From NCBI RefSeq assembly GCF_004514425.2, contig NZ_MYFN02000013.1, positions 96,350 to 160,349 of the forward strand: a stretch of 64,000 nucleotides of DNA, in the 5' to 3' direction. A program made the translations under genes and the position numbers. How positions within the stretch are numbered: position 1 is the stretch's first letter; each line of letters opens with the position of its first letter. The notes under the pieces are model-generated. The model ran no database searches. It was not told the DNA's origin and saw only the letters and a program-made list of their open reading frames with translations. This stretch comes from Shinella sumterensis (GTDB lineage Bacteria > Pseudomonadota > Alphaproteobacteria > Rhizobiales > Rhizobiaceae). This document shows positions 33,140 through 41,543 of this stretch, one piece after another.

Positions 33140-34450
33140 TCAGTTGATGACCGTCACCGACGACTTTTTCTTTTTCGATTTCCTGCTGCCCTGCGTGACG
33201 GACGCGTCGGCCTTCTGCACCTTGCGTGTGATGGTGATGAAGTCCGTCCCGTCGCCGGTTTCCGGGCCAAGCCCCGTGTCGGAAATGGACAGCGACGCGC
33301 CTTCGCCCATCAGGCCGGAAATACGGTTGCGCATGTCCTCGGGGATATCCAGCCGGTCCAGCGTGCGGGCGATCGCGTCCGGCGCGCTCGCGTCCGCCTC
33401 GGTGGTGATTCCGAGCCGCTTCAGGGCCGATTTCGGCAACTGGTTGTCCATGCTCACGCCGTACCATTCGGCTGTGCCCTTGTCGGCATCGACGGCGCGC
33501 GCGAGCAGGAAATGCGTGCCCAATGCGACGTCCGGCTGGCGGATGGTGATCGCCTCCTCGACGAGCGGCTTGAACTTCTGCCGCACGAGGATCTGGCCGT
33601 TCGGCGGTGCACCCTTGCCGGCCTTGGCATAGACGGCGGCAACGAGCTCAGGCGTCACCATGCCGTCCTCCTTCAATCCCTCCGCCAGCTGGAAGGCGCG
33701 GATCGCCGTGATCGTCTGCTTGCCGTGGCGGCCGTCCGGCGCGCCGGCGTCGTAACCCAGCGTGTTGAGCAGCGTTTGCAGGTCGAGCAGCGCTTCGCGC
33801 TCGCCGCGGCGGGTGATCAGGATACGGATCGGGTCCTGCTCGGTCCTGACGACGACGGGTTCGACCGCCGACGGCTTGGGCTCGGTCATCGCGACCTCGA
33901 CACTCTTGTCGCCGGCCTCGATCAGCGCGGGCCGCAGGCCGGCATCGGAAAGCAGGGGCGTATCCGGCACGACAATCGAGGGCTTGAAGAGGGCGGCATG
34001 AACCACGCGTTGCGGCGCGACGTCCCGGTCGGAGATCAGGACATGCCCGCCGCGACGGGTGGCGGAAAACAGCGTCTTGGCGAAATCGTTGGGCAGGCGC
34101 ACGCAGCCGTGCGAAGCCGGGTAGGAGGGCACGCTGTTGGAGGCGTGCAGCGCGATACCCGACCAGGTCAGCCGCTGCATGAAGGGCATCGGTGCGCTGT
34201 CATAGATATTGGAAAAGTGCGTGCGCTTCTTTTCGAGAATGGAGAAGATGCCCGTCGGCGTCGAGTGGCCGGCCTTGCCGGTGGAAACGCGCGAGGTCGC
34301 CACGACCACGCCGCCATCGTAGATCTTCAATTCCTGGAGATCCTTGGACACCACGATCTGGAGCGGCCCTTCGAGCGTGCCGCCAAGGGCGCTCGTGCAA
34401 CTCAGCATCAGACCCAGAATGCTCATGCCAGCGGCAAGACGAAACTTCAT
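33140..34450 (-). CDS. L,D-transpeptidase (YkuD) with peptidoglycan-binding domain
   Basis: A 436-aa periplasmic enzyme that makes 3-3 peptidoglycan cross-links or links proteins to peptidoglycan. Signal peptide (about 1-22), YkuD domain with the active-site motif HASNSVPSYPASHGCVRLP near residue 115, then a peptidoglycan-binding domain (about residues 215-280, LLDLQTLLNTLGYDAGAPDG and AIRAFQ). The C-terminal quarter is unassigned and ends in a lysine cluster. MKFRLAAG at 34450 is the likely start. Confidence 0.9.
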   Translation of the reverse strand: MKFRLAAGMSILGLMLSCTSALGGTLEGPLQIVVSKDLQELKIYDGGVVVATSRVSTGKAGHSTPTGIFSILEKKRTHFSNIYDSAPMPFMQRLTWSGIALHASNSVPSYPASHGCVRLPNDFAKTLFSATRRGGHVLISDRDVAPQRVVHAALFKPSIVVPDTPLLSDAGLRPALIEAGDKSVEVAMTEPKPSAVEPVVVRTEQDPIRILITRRGEREALLDLQTLLNTLGYDAGAPDGRHGKQTITAIRAFQLAEGLKEDGMVTPELVAAVYAKAGKGAPPNGQILVRQKFKPLVEEAITIRQPDVALGTHFLLARAVDADKGTAEWYGVSMDNQLPKSALKRLGITTEADASAPDAIARTLDRLDIPEDMRNRISGLMGEGASLSISDTGLGPETGDGTDFITITRKVQKADASVTQGSRKSKKKKSSVTVIN

Positions 34451-34581
34451 GTAACCCACCCGTACGCAATACAAACCGGGGATAATCCTAGTGCATCCGG
34501 TTTAAGGAACACTTGATGCACCGTTCCGATGTCCCCTGCCGTGCCATCCCGATACATAGGAAAACGCCGGTTTGCCGGGAT

Positions 34582-35928
34582 TTATTCGCTCGGGTCGTCG
34601 AATTTCCCCACGGCTTTCAGGCTCACTTTTCCGTGAGTTCGCTCGGGGCCGGAGCGGCCGAACGTGTAGCCGGTCTCCACGCTTGCCTTGCCGAACTTGT
34701 CGCGCAGCGTGTTCATCGCTGCTTCCGCCGCGGCGCGGCGGCTAGCGGCGGGATCGACCAGGTCGGGCGGGTCGGCGCGGCCGGAATCGGTGAGGTCGCT
34801 GACGCCGATGCCGATGAGCCGGTACTTCGTGCCGTCGGCTTCCTTGCGCAGGAGCTCCATGCCGGTGCGGAAGATCCGGTCGGCCAGCATGGTGGGGTCC
34901 TCGAGCTTGCGGTTGCGTGTCCGGCTCTTGAAATCGGCGCTCTTGAGCTTCAGCACCACCGTATGGCCGGCGATCTGCGACTTGCGCAGGCGGCTCGCGA
35001 CCTTTTCGCTGAGCTGGCGCAGATGGGCGACAAGATCGTCATAGCGCCAGATATCGTCGAAGAAGGTGGTTTCCGCCGATACGCTCTTGGCCGCTTCATT
35101 GGCGTGGACCTCGCGGTCGTCCTGCCCGCGGGAGAGGTTGAAGAGGCGCTTGCCCATGATGCCGTAGCGCCGCATCAGGTCCGTCTCCTCCATGGTCTGG
35201 AGCTGGCCGACCGTGCGGATACCGTCGCTCTCCAGCGTCTGCGCGAAGGCCTTGCCGACACCCCAGATGATGCGAACCGGCTTGTCCTTGAGGAAGGCGA
35301 GCGCCTCCGCCTCGCCGATGACGGAGAAGCCGCGCGGCTTGTTGAGGTCGGAGGCGACCTTGGCGAGGAACTTGCAATAGGACAGGCCGATGGAGATGGT
35401 GATGCCCACCTCCTTCTCGACCCGCTGTGCGAAGCGGGCGAGCACACGGGCAGGCGTGTCGTGATGCAGCCGCTCGGTGCCTTTCAGCTCCAGGAAGGCC
35501 TCGTCGATCGACAGCGGCTGCACCAGCGGCGTCAGTTCCTGCATCATGGTGCGTATCTGCCGGCCGACGCGCGCATACTTCTCCATGTCGGGCCGGATCA
35601 CCACCGCGTCCGGGCAGGCTTCCAGCGCCTTGAACATCGGCATGGCCGAGCGCACGCCGTGGATGCGCGCAACATAACAGGCGGTGGACACCACGCCGCG
35701 CTTGCCGCCCCCAATGATGACCGGTCTGTCGGCCAGGTCGGGATTGTCGCGCTTCTCGATCGCCGCATAGAAGGCATCGCAGTCGATATGGGCCAGCGTC
35801 AGGTCGTCGAGTTCGGGGTGGTAGACAAGGCGCGGGCTGCCGCAGGCACGACAGCGGCGCAGGTCCGCAGCCTGCCCGGAGAGGCAGTCGCGACAGAAAC
35901 CCGGAAATCGCGTGGCAGCGGAGCGCAT
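34582..35928 (-). CDS. dinB: DNA polymerase IV with N-terminal zinc ribbon
   Basis: A 448-aa Y-family translesion polymerase. Catalytic motifs [12 protein letters not shown] near residue 47 and LSIDEAFLE carry the metal-binding acids. Before them lies a zinc ribbon, C12-x2-C15 and C26-x2-C29, which most DinB proteins lack. The start at 35928 is chosen because the ATG ten codons upstream would place the LexA box (35934-35948) inside the coding region; neither has a good ribosome site. It is likely SOS-induced. The C terminus ([12 protein letters not shown]) is unremarkable. Confidence 0.93.
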   Translation of the reverse strand: MRSAATRFPGFCRDCLSGQAADLRRCRACGSPRLVYHPELDDLTLAHIDCDAFYAAIEKRDNPDLADRPVIIGGGKRGVVSTACYVARIHGVRSAMPMFKALEACPDAVVIRPDMEKYARVGRQIRTMMQELTPLVQPLSIDEAFLELKGTERLHHDTPARVLARFAQRVEKEVGITISIGLSYCKFLAKVASDLNKPRGFSVIGEAEALAFLKDKPVRIIWGVGKAFAQTLESDGIRTVGQLQTMEETDLMRRYGIMGKRLFNLSRGQDDREVHANEAAKSVSAETTFFDDIWRYDDLVAHLRQLSEKVASRLRKSQIAGHTVVLKLKSADFKSRTRNRKLEDPTMLADRIFRTGMELLRKEADGTKYRLIGIGVSDLTDSGRADPPDLVDPAASRRAAAEAAMNTLRDKFGKASVETGYTFGRSGPERTHGKVSLKAVGKFDDPSE

Positions 35929-35933
35929 GTCAG

Positions 35934-35948
35934 GAACAAAAGTTGAAC
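35934..35948 (-). promoter_or_regulatory. LexA box of dinB
   Basis: GAAC (35934-35937), seven bases, GAAC (35945-35948) on the plus strand, GTTC-N7-GTTC on the coding strand: an exact alphaproteobacterial LexA site, ending six bases before the dinB start. Its position right at the start codon implies a very short or absent leader. Confidence 0.75.
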
Positions 35949-36040
35949 ATCGCGACATTACCGCGTAAGTTCATGAGTCTCAAGACGGGCTGTCGCCTGA
36001 CGTCGCGCAGTGCACAGGCACGGCGGGTGTCGTTGCCGGT

Positions 36041-36340
36041 TCAAAAATCGATGTCGCCGTGCGGCCCCGACAAGACCGCATGGGCCGCCACAACGGTTTC
36101 CGGCCGCGTGCCGGTTGCCGCGCAGAAGTCGAGAAGGGTGGGCTCATGCGCCATCAGGAAATCGACGAGGCCGGCGCGAAAGCCGGGATCGTCCATCGCA
36201 TGGCGCACGTCCGATGGCAGGACGCCCGTCAGCGAAAGGAAACGCGAAAGCAGTTCCGGCTCGCCGGCGAGCCAGCCGAGGATGGCGATGGCGGTCGCTT
36301 CGGCGCTCTCTACCGCCGCTGTCTCTTTCTGGCTCTTCAT
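36041..36340 (-). CDS. DUF3572 family protein
   Basis: A 99-aa cytosolic protein, all-helical by composition, with the family signature [19 protein letters not shown] and the end [20 protein letters not shown]3572 genes sit divergent from divK in many Rhizobiales. Function unknown. AAGGAAA is the ribosome site. Confidence 0.85.
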   Translation of the reverse strand: MKSQKETAAVESAEATAIAILGWLAGEPELLSRFLSLTGVLPSDVRHAMDDPGFRAGLVDFLMAHEPTLLDFCAATGTRPETVVAAHAVLSGPHGDIDF

Positions 36341-36481
36341 CGTTTTTCCTTGGGAAATTTACCTTTTAATCAACCAAGTGCCGCTAAAGTGAATGCGGTC
36401 CGGCTGGCTGAATTCGGCTCCGCCGCAACTTATCTATCTACCGGAAGGTTGCAAGGCCGGTCAGAGGAACAGGGACGCACG

Positions 36482-36853
36482 ATGCCCAAACAGGTCATGA
36501 TTGTCGAGGACAACGAGCTGAATATGAAGCTCTTCCGGGACCTTATCGAGGCGTCCGGTTATACGACCATTCAGACGCGCAACGGCATGGAAGCCCTTGA
36601 TCTGGCGCGCAAGCACCGCCCGGACCTGATCCTGATGGACATCCAGCTTCCGGAAGTTTCGGGGCTTGAGGTCACCAAATGGCTGAAAGAGGACGACGAG
36701 CTTCACGTCATTCCCGTCATCGCCGTTACCGCATTCGCGATGAAGGGGGACGAGGAGCGCATTCGCCAGGGCGGCTGCGAGGCCTATGTCTCCAAGCCCA
36801 TTTCCGTGCCGAAGTTCATCGAAACCATCAAGACCTATCTCGGCGACGCCTGA
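36482..36853 (+). CDS. divK: Cell-cycle response regulator DivK
   Basis: A 123-aa single-domain receiver. Acidic pocket ED at residues 9-10, phosphoacceptor D53 in [10 protein letters not shown], and the lysine in YVSKPIS are present. In the CtrA pathway, phosphorylated DivK acts through DivL/CckA to lower CtrA activity. It is followed by pleD after 15 bases, the classic divK-pleD pair. I see no TTAA-N7-TTAA in front of it. Confidence 0.96.
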   Translation: MPKQVMIVEDNELNMKLFRDLIEASGYTTIQTRNGMEALDLARKHRPDLILMDIQLPEVSGLEVTKWLKEDDELHVIPVIAVTAFAMKGDEERIRQGGCEAYVSKPISVPKFIETIKTYLGDA

Positions 36854-36868
36854 GCGAGGGGCCGCAGA

Positions 36869-38236
36869 ATGACCGCACGCATCCTCGTCGTCGACGACAT
36901 CCCCGCAAACGTGAAGCTGCTCGAAGCGCGGCTTCTTGCTGAATATTTTGATGTCCTGACGGCCGAGAACGGTTACGACGCGCTGTCGATCTGCGAGCGC
37001 ACCCAGGTCGATCTGATCCTGCTCGACATCATGATGCCGGGCATCGACGGTTTCGAGGTCTGCGAGCGGCTGAAGGCCAATCCGCGGACCGCGCATATTC
37101 CCGTCGTCATGGTCACGGCGCTCGACCAGCCGTCCGACCGCGTGCGCGGCCTGAAAGCCGGCGCAGACGATTTCCTGACCAAGCCGGTCAACGACCTGCA
37201 GCTCATGTCGCGCGTCAAGAGCCTCGTTCGCCTCAAGATGCTGACGGACGAACTGCGCCTGCGTGCGGCCACGGCCCGCGCCATCTCGCTGGAGGACGGG
37301 CTGGAAACCGGCCTGGGCGACGAGCCCGGCGACATCCTGCTCGTCGACGGACGCGGCAGTTCGCAGGACCGCATCGCACGCGCCTTGAAGCCGATCGCCG
37401 AGGTCACCTGCATGTCCGATCCGCAGGCGGCGGTCTTCCAGGCGGCGGAGAGCAATTTCGAACTCGTCATCGTCAACGCCAATTTCGAGGATTACGATCC
37501 ACTGCGCCTCTGCTCGCAGCTGCGTTCGCTCGAGCGCACGCGCTTCCTGCCGATCCTGCTGATCGCCGAGCAGGGCGATGACGACCTGATCGTGCGCGCG
37601 CTCGATCTGGGCGTGACGGATTACATCATGCGGCCGATCGATCCCAACGAGCTGATCGCCCGCAGCCTCACGCAGATCCGCCGCAAGCGCTGCAACGACC
37701 GCCTGCGCGCCAGCGTGCGCCAGACGATCGAGCTTGCCGTCACGGACGGGCTGACCGGGCTGCACAACCGTCGTTATCTCGACAACCATCTCAAGCTTCT
37801 GATCGACCGTGCCGCCGCACGGGGCAGGGCGCTCGCCGTCTGCATTACCGACATCGATCGCTTCAAGCTCGTCAATGACACCTATGGCCATGACGCCGGC
37901 GATGTTGTGCTCAGGGAATTTGCAAGCCGCGTCCGTTCGGCCGTGCGCGGCGCCGATCTCGCCTGCCGCTATGGCGGCGAAGAATTCGTGCTCGTCATGC
38001 CCGACACGACACCGGACATGGCGGCCGGCGTTGCCGAACGGCTGCGCGCAATCGTCGAGTCCGAGCCGTTCCGCATCCCGGGCACGGATGTCGCTCTTTC
38101 GGTGACGGCATCTCTCGGCATCGCCGCCATGCTGCCCGGTGGTGACACCCCGGATGCGCTGCTGAAACGTGCCGACAACGCGCTCTATGAGGCCAAGCGT
38201 TCCGGCCGTAACCGGGTCGTCGCCGCGGCGGCCTGA
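36869..38236 (+). CDS. pleD: Diguanylate cyclase response regulator PleD
   Basis: A 455-aa protein: receiver 1 (about 1-120, phosphoacceptor in LILLDIMMPGIDGFEV), a degenerate receiver 2 (about 150-275), and a GGDEF domain (about 290-455) with the active-site YGGEEFVLVMP. The inhibitory site R-x-x-D (RGAD) lies just before it, so product feedback by c-di-GMP is expected. Works with DivK and the PleC/DivJ kinases in polar development. Confidence 0.96.
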   Translation: MTARILVVDDIPANVKLLEARLLAEYFDVLTAENGYDALSICERTQVDLILLDIMMPGIDGFEVCERLKANPRTAHIPVVMVTALDQPSDRVRGLKAGADDFLTKPVNDLQLMSRVKSLVRLKMLTDELRLRAATARAISLEDGLETGLGDEPGDILLVDGRGSSQDRIARALKPIAEVTCMSDPQAAVFQAAESNFELVIVNANFEDYDPLRLCSQLRSLERTRFLPILLIAEQGDDDLIVRALDLGVTDYIMRPIDPNELIARSLTQIRRKRCNDRLRASVRQTIELAVTDGLTGLHNRRYLDNHLKLLIDRAAARGRALAVCITDIDRFKLVNDTYGHDAGDVVLREFASRVRSAVRGADLACRYGGEEFVLVMPDTTPDMAAGVAERLRAIVESEPFRIPGTDVALSVTASLGIAAMLPGGDTPDALLKRADNALYEAKRSGRNRVVAAAA

Positions 38237-38616
38237 ACGCACCGCGACCTTTGTCCACAGCCATCTCGGCGCCGCCGGCCGGATGGACTTTTTATACCGG
38301 CTGCCAAAAATTAAGAAGCCGGCTCACGACCCGGGAACGAATTGCGGAAGCGTCTTCCGCTGTAGTGAAATCTGGCTATAGCGCCGTGGTTTCATTTTGC
38401 CGAAATTTATCAATATCTTGTCGATTGTGCAATCGGACCGTGCATGCGGCTTCTGATGCGTTCGGCTTTTGTCCTGTTCACCACTTGGTTGCAACGGCAC
38501 CGCAAACTGTCTCGTTTTCGTGACAGAAAATCGGACGGCGATTAACTATGAGACAACGTACGGGTGGCGGAGCGTTAAGAATTCGTTGATTTTTTTTCGT
38601 TTCCGGGCGATGTTCA

Positions 38617-38792
38617 ACTCATGGACGGGATGTGATCCCGTACAACCGGTTACCCCATGATGCTAGGTCCGCCGCATCTCCTGGGTCGTGGGGTCGGTCG
38701 GTCAGTTACGACAACTACGGAATCCTCGTGCCGTCGTCGTGCCTGGCCGACCCCCAATTCCGCGCCGCTCTCCGCAAGGAGGGCGGCGTTTT
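38617..38792 (+). ncRNA. Candidate structured small RNA
   Basis: Four helices in series: ACGGGAT-GTG-ATCCCGT (38625-38641); a long-range stem GGGGTCGG (38690-38697) with CCGACCCC (38747-38754); inside it ACGAC/GTCGT and ACGG/CCGT (38708-38740); then the terminator hairpin (38763-38792). The 5' end is a guess from an imperfect CtrA-like TTAA-N7-TTGA (38575-38589) about 35 bases upstream. The order and the terminator with no gene nearby support a free-standing RNA. I do not recognise the family. It could instead be a very long 3' tail of pleD. Confidence 0.5.
38763..38792 (+). terminator. Strong intrinsic terminator with GCAA tetraloop
   Basis: CGCCGCTCTCC (38763-38773), GCAA loop, GGAGGGCGGCG (38778-38788), eleven pairs with one G-U, then TTTT. 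It lies 527 bases after pleD, too far to be its normal terminator. Confidence 0.75.
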
Positions 38793-38833
38793 CGATTCGC
38801 GTTATGCAAGGAGTGCCGGAATCTCCGGCAAAG

Positions 38834-38867
38834 AAAAAGGCGCCGGGCGTTTCCGCCCCGCGCCTTT
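38834..38867 (-). terminator. Terminator of rpmG
   Basis: On the minus strand AAAGGCGC and GGGCG pair with CGCCC and GCGCCTTT around GAAA, and TTTTTCTTT follows. It begins 24 bases after the rpmG stop. Confidence 0.75.
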
Positions 38868-38890
38868 GCGAACCGCTCAGGTTCCCAAGA

Positions 38891-39058
38891 TTACTTGATC
38901 TTGGTTTCCTTGAATTCGACGTGCTTCTTGGCGATCGGGTCGTACTTCGTCTTGGACATCTTGTCCGTCATCGTACGGCTGTTCTTCTTGGTTACGTAGA
39001 AGAAACCGGTGTCGGCCGTCGACAGCAGCTTGATCTTGATGGTGGTAGCCTTGGCCAT
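38891..39058 (-). CDS. rpmG: 50S ribosomal protein L33
   Basis: A 55-aa ribosomal protein beginning [20 protein letters not shown] and ending [11 protein letters not shown]. It has no CxxC pairs, so it is the zinc-independent type. Own promoter and terminator flank it. Confidence 0.96.
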   Translation of the reverse strand: MAKATTIKIKLLSTADTGFFYVTKKNSRTMTDKMSKTKYDPIAKKHVEFKETKIK

Positions 39059-39128
39059 GGTCGTCCTGCCTTTATGAAAAACGAAGCCGCGGACAGCCAG
39101 TCTGCTCCACGGCTTTAAATCTGCGCGG

Positions 39129-39156
39129 AAACTACAAATAGCGCCCGAAAAGTCAA
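39129..39156 (-). promoter_or_regulatory. Probable rpmG promoter
   Basis: On the minus strand TTGACT (39156-39151), a 16-base spacer and TAGTTT (39134-39129), overlapping the end of the MFS gene. About 70 nt of leader would follow. Confidence 0.4.
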
Positions 39157-40337
39157 CCCTGTTTCGGCCGGAAAACCATCCGACCAAGAGAAAGTATGAG
39201 GTAAAAGCCGAAGAAGGCGACGATCGCCCAGGCAAAACCGTCATTGCCGGAGACGTCCATGGCCCCGCCGATGGCCTGCGGGCCCACCACCGTGCCGACC
39301 GCATAACAGAAGATGAAGGCCGCATTGGCCGCCGCAAGGTCCGCGCCGACGAGTCGCGAGCCGAGATGGCTGAGCCCCACCGTATAGAGCCCCGCAACGC
39401 AGCCACCCCAGACGAACAGCACGACGGCCATCAGAATCCAGTTCTGCGAGACCAGGGGCAGGGACAGCGCGCCGATCAGGCCGATGACGGCCATGATCGT
39501 CAACAGGCCGCGGCGGTCGCGCATGCGGTCGGAAACCATGCCGAGGGGGATCTGGAACGCCATGTTGCCGATGCCCATGACGGTGAGCAGAAGGGCCGCC
39601 TGCGGCTCGCTGAAGCCCGCGCGGGTGGCGTAGATCGGGAAGAGGGACAGTCCGCCCACCTCGACCGCGCCGAACACGAAGACCGCCGCCGTCGCCGTGG
39701 GCACGAGCAGCACATAGCGCATGAAGTGCGCTTCCGGCTTCTCGGTGATGATGGGGCTCTCGCGCCGTGCGATGAAGATGGGCACGGCGGCGAGGAGGAT
39801 GATCATGGCGCCGACCGCAAACGGCAGAACGCCCTGGCTGCCGAGCAGCGAGAAGAGCAGCGGGCCGGCGGCGAAGCCGAGCGACAGCACCGTCGCATAG
39901 ATGCCCAGGACCAGCCCGCGGCGGCGCGGCGGTGCTGCGGCGTTGATCCAGAACTCGGAGAGGATGAACAGGGTGGTGATCGCGCCGTGGAAGACGAGGC
40001 GCAGCGGAAACCACAGCCAGAAGTTCTCGATATAGTAGAAGCCCAGTCCGCTGATGGCCGCCAACACGATGGCCAGCAGCATCGTCGTCGAGGTGCCCAG
40101 CCCGTGCGCGAGACGCGTGGTGAAGGGGGCGGCCACCATCGCGGCGACACCCGCCATGGCGGAATTGATGCCGATGAGGGTCGGCGAGATCCCGCGCTTC
40201 TCCATGATGATCGACAGCAGCGGAAGCCCGAGCCCGATGGCAAGTCCCACGGCGGAGATCGCGGCGACGGCTGCAATGAGAGAACGCCAGTGAATGTGTT
40301 CCACCGGGCCGGATGTGCCGGATTGCGGCTGCGTCAT
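39153..40337 (-). CDS. MFS transporter
   Basis: A 394-aa membrane protein with twelve predicted helices in two halves. The loop motif after helix 2 (TRLAHGLG) and that after helix 8 ([12 protein letters not shown]) are the usual major-facilitator signatures. It resembles YcaD-type permeases; the substrate cannot be told. GAGGAC sits before the start at 40337. It follows the Nudix gene by 13 bases and probably shares its transcript. Confidence 0.85.
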   Translation of the reverse strand: MTQPQSGTSGPVEHIHWRSLIAAVAAISAVGLAIGLGLPLLSIIMEKRGISPTLIGINSAMAGVAAMVAAPFTTRLAHGLGTSTTMLLAIVLAAISGLGFYYIENFWLWFPLRLVFHGAITTLFILSEFWINAAAPPRRRGLVLGIYATVLSLGFAAGPLLFSLLGSQGVLPFAVGAMIILLAAVPIFIARRESPIITEKPEAHFMRYVLLVPTATAAVFVFGAVEVGGLSLFPIYATRAGFSEPQAALLLTVMGIGNMAFQIPLGMVSDRMRDRRGLLTIMAVIGLIGALSLPLVSQNWILMAVVLFVWGGCVAGLYTVGLSHLGSRLVGADLAAANAAFIFCYAVGTVVGPQAIGGAMDVSGNDGFAWAIVAFFGFYLILSLGRMVFRPKQG

Positions 40338-40350
40338 ATGCGGTCTGTCC

Positions 40351-41013
40351 TCAAAGCAGGTCCCGAAGGAAGCGTCCGTGCCGCGTGTGATACAAGGGCA
40401 CGGCTCTTCCAAACGGCAGAGATTTGTCTTCCTGAAGGCTTTTTTGAAGCTCTTCAAGGATCAAGACGGTTATGTCGGGCATCTCAACGCATGTCTGATC
40501 AGAAATATTGACCCAACGCAGGTCCTCCAGCTCGTGACTGGCTGTCGCCGCGGCAGGATCGACACCGGCTTCGTCGGTGAAAAGCGTGAAGAACCGCGTA
40601 TCGTAGCGGCGCACCATGCCGGCGGGCGTGATCGCGCGCGCAAGGAAGCGCAGCCGCGACAGATCGGGCAGGAAGGGCAGGGCATTGCCTGCGGGATCGG
40701 CGAGCGGCGTGCCGACGCTGATGCCCGTCTCCTCGTAGAGTTCGCGGATGGCCGCGACGGCCAGCGCCCGCAGCCGCGAATCGGAACAGCGCGCGCGGGC
40801 GCGAATCGCCAGCCTCTCGCAGGCGAGCGCATGAAGCGGGCTGGCGATGGGCAAAAGCCGGTCGTTGGCATCGCGCCGGCCGCCGGGGAAGACATAGACA
40901 TCCGGCATGAAGACATGCCTGCTGCTGCGCCGCCCCACGAGGACGCGAACGTTTGTGCCCGTCCGGTCGAGAAGCAGGATCGAGGCGGCGTCGACGGGCC
41001 GGATGGCCGTCAT
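40351..41013 (-). CDS. Nudix hydrolase with split Nudix box
   Basis: A 220-aa hydrolase for nucleoside diphosphate-linked or CoA-type substrates. The end of the Nudix box, REL-YEETGI (residues 90-98), is intact, but the conserved glycines FPGG (42-45) are about 45 residues before it rather than 14, so some 30 residues are inserted in the box. The same arrangement is known in NUDT19-type CoA hydrolases. Its ATG overlaps the stop of the DUF983 gene by four bases. Confidence 0.82.
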   Translation of the reverse strand: MTAIRPVDAASILLLDRTGTNVRVLVGRRSSRHVFMPDVYVFPGGRRDANDRLLPIASPLHALACERLAIRARARCSDSRLRALAVAAIRELYEETGISVGTPLADPAGNALPFLPDLSRLRFLARAITPAGMVRRYDTRFFTLFTDEAGVDPAAATASHELEDLRWVNISDQTCVEMPDITVLILEELQKSLQEDKSLPFGRAVPLYHTRHGRFLRDLL

Positions 41014-41480
41014 GCCACGCTGTCGCCGCGCGCCGGCGCTTCCGCGTCATCGGCGGGGTTGTCGCCGAAACCGTGCATCTTCAGCGCCCATTGCAGGCCG
41101 ATCGTGCCGCCCTTGACGGGCTGGAGCAGGGCAATCGCCATGATGATGGTGATCGGCACCCAGATCATGAGATGCTGCCACGTGTTCAGGGGCAGGATCA
41201 GGTCTGTCGCCATGTAGCCGCCGAGCACGATATGGCCGACGATGGTGATCACGATATAGGGCGGCAGGTCGTCGGAACGCTGGGGGGTGAAATCCTGGCC
41301 GCAGGCCGCGCAGTGATCGGCAGGCTTGACGAAGGCGCGGAACAGGCGGCCGGTGCCGCAGGCCGGGCAGCGGTTGAGCATGCCGCGACGGATGGAGCGC
41401 CACACGGGCCGGTCGTTCGGAGCGGGCTGTCCGCTCTCCCCGAAATGCTGCGTCGTCTCGCCGGTCTCGTTGGCTTGCAT
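41010..41480 (-). CDS. DUF983 family membrane protein
   Basis: A 156-aa protein with an N-terminal zinc ribbon, CPACGTGRLF and CAACGQDF (about residues 38-62), followed by two membrane helices (about 75-95 and 105-125). This is the DUF983 layout; function unknown. It is translationally coupled to the Nudix gene and lies 63 bases after rnr. Confidence 0.88.
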   Translation of the reverse strand: MQANETGETTQHFGESGQPAPNDRPVWRSIRRGMLNRCPACGTGRLFRAFVKPADHCAACGQDFTPQRSDDLPPYIVITIVGHIVLGGYMATDLILPLNTWQHLMIWVPITIIMAIALLQPVKGGTIGLQWALKMHGFGDNPADDAEAPARGDSVA

Positions 41481-41543
41481 GTCACCTGTCCTTCCTGCCG
41501 GAGGCCGCTTGTGTAAACCGCGCCCGGCATGTCCTGTCTGGGC

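Larger units (their letters stand above)
38237..38890. other. 654-bp spacer between pleD and rpmG, with candidate small RNA
   Basis: No protein gene is credible. The left part (38237-38600) is AT-richer than its surroundings and shows no clear feature. The right part holds structured sequence ending in a strong plus-strand terminator (38763-38792), then the minus-strand terminator of rpmG (38834-38867). Confidence 0.6.

Noticed and set aside
38575..38589. TTAA-N7-TTGA as a definite CtrA site
   Set aside because: One of eight key bases is wrong, so I keep it only as a hint in the small-RNA entry.
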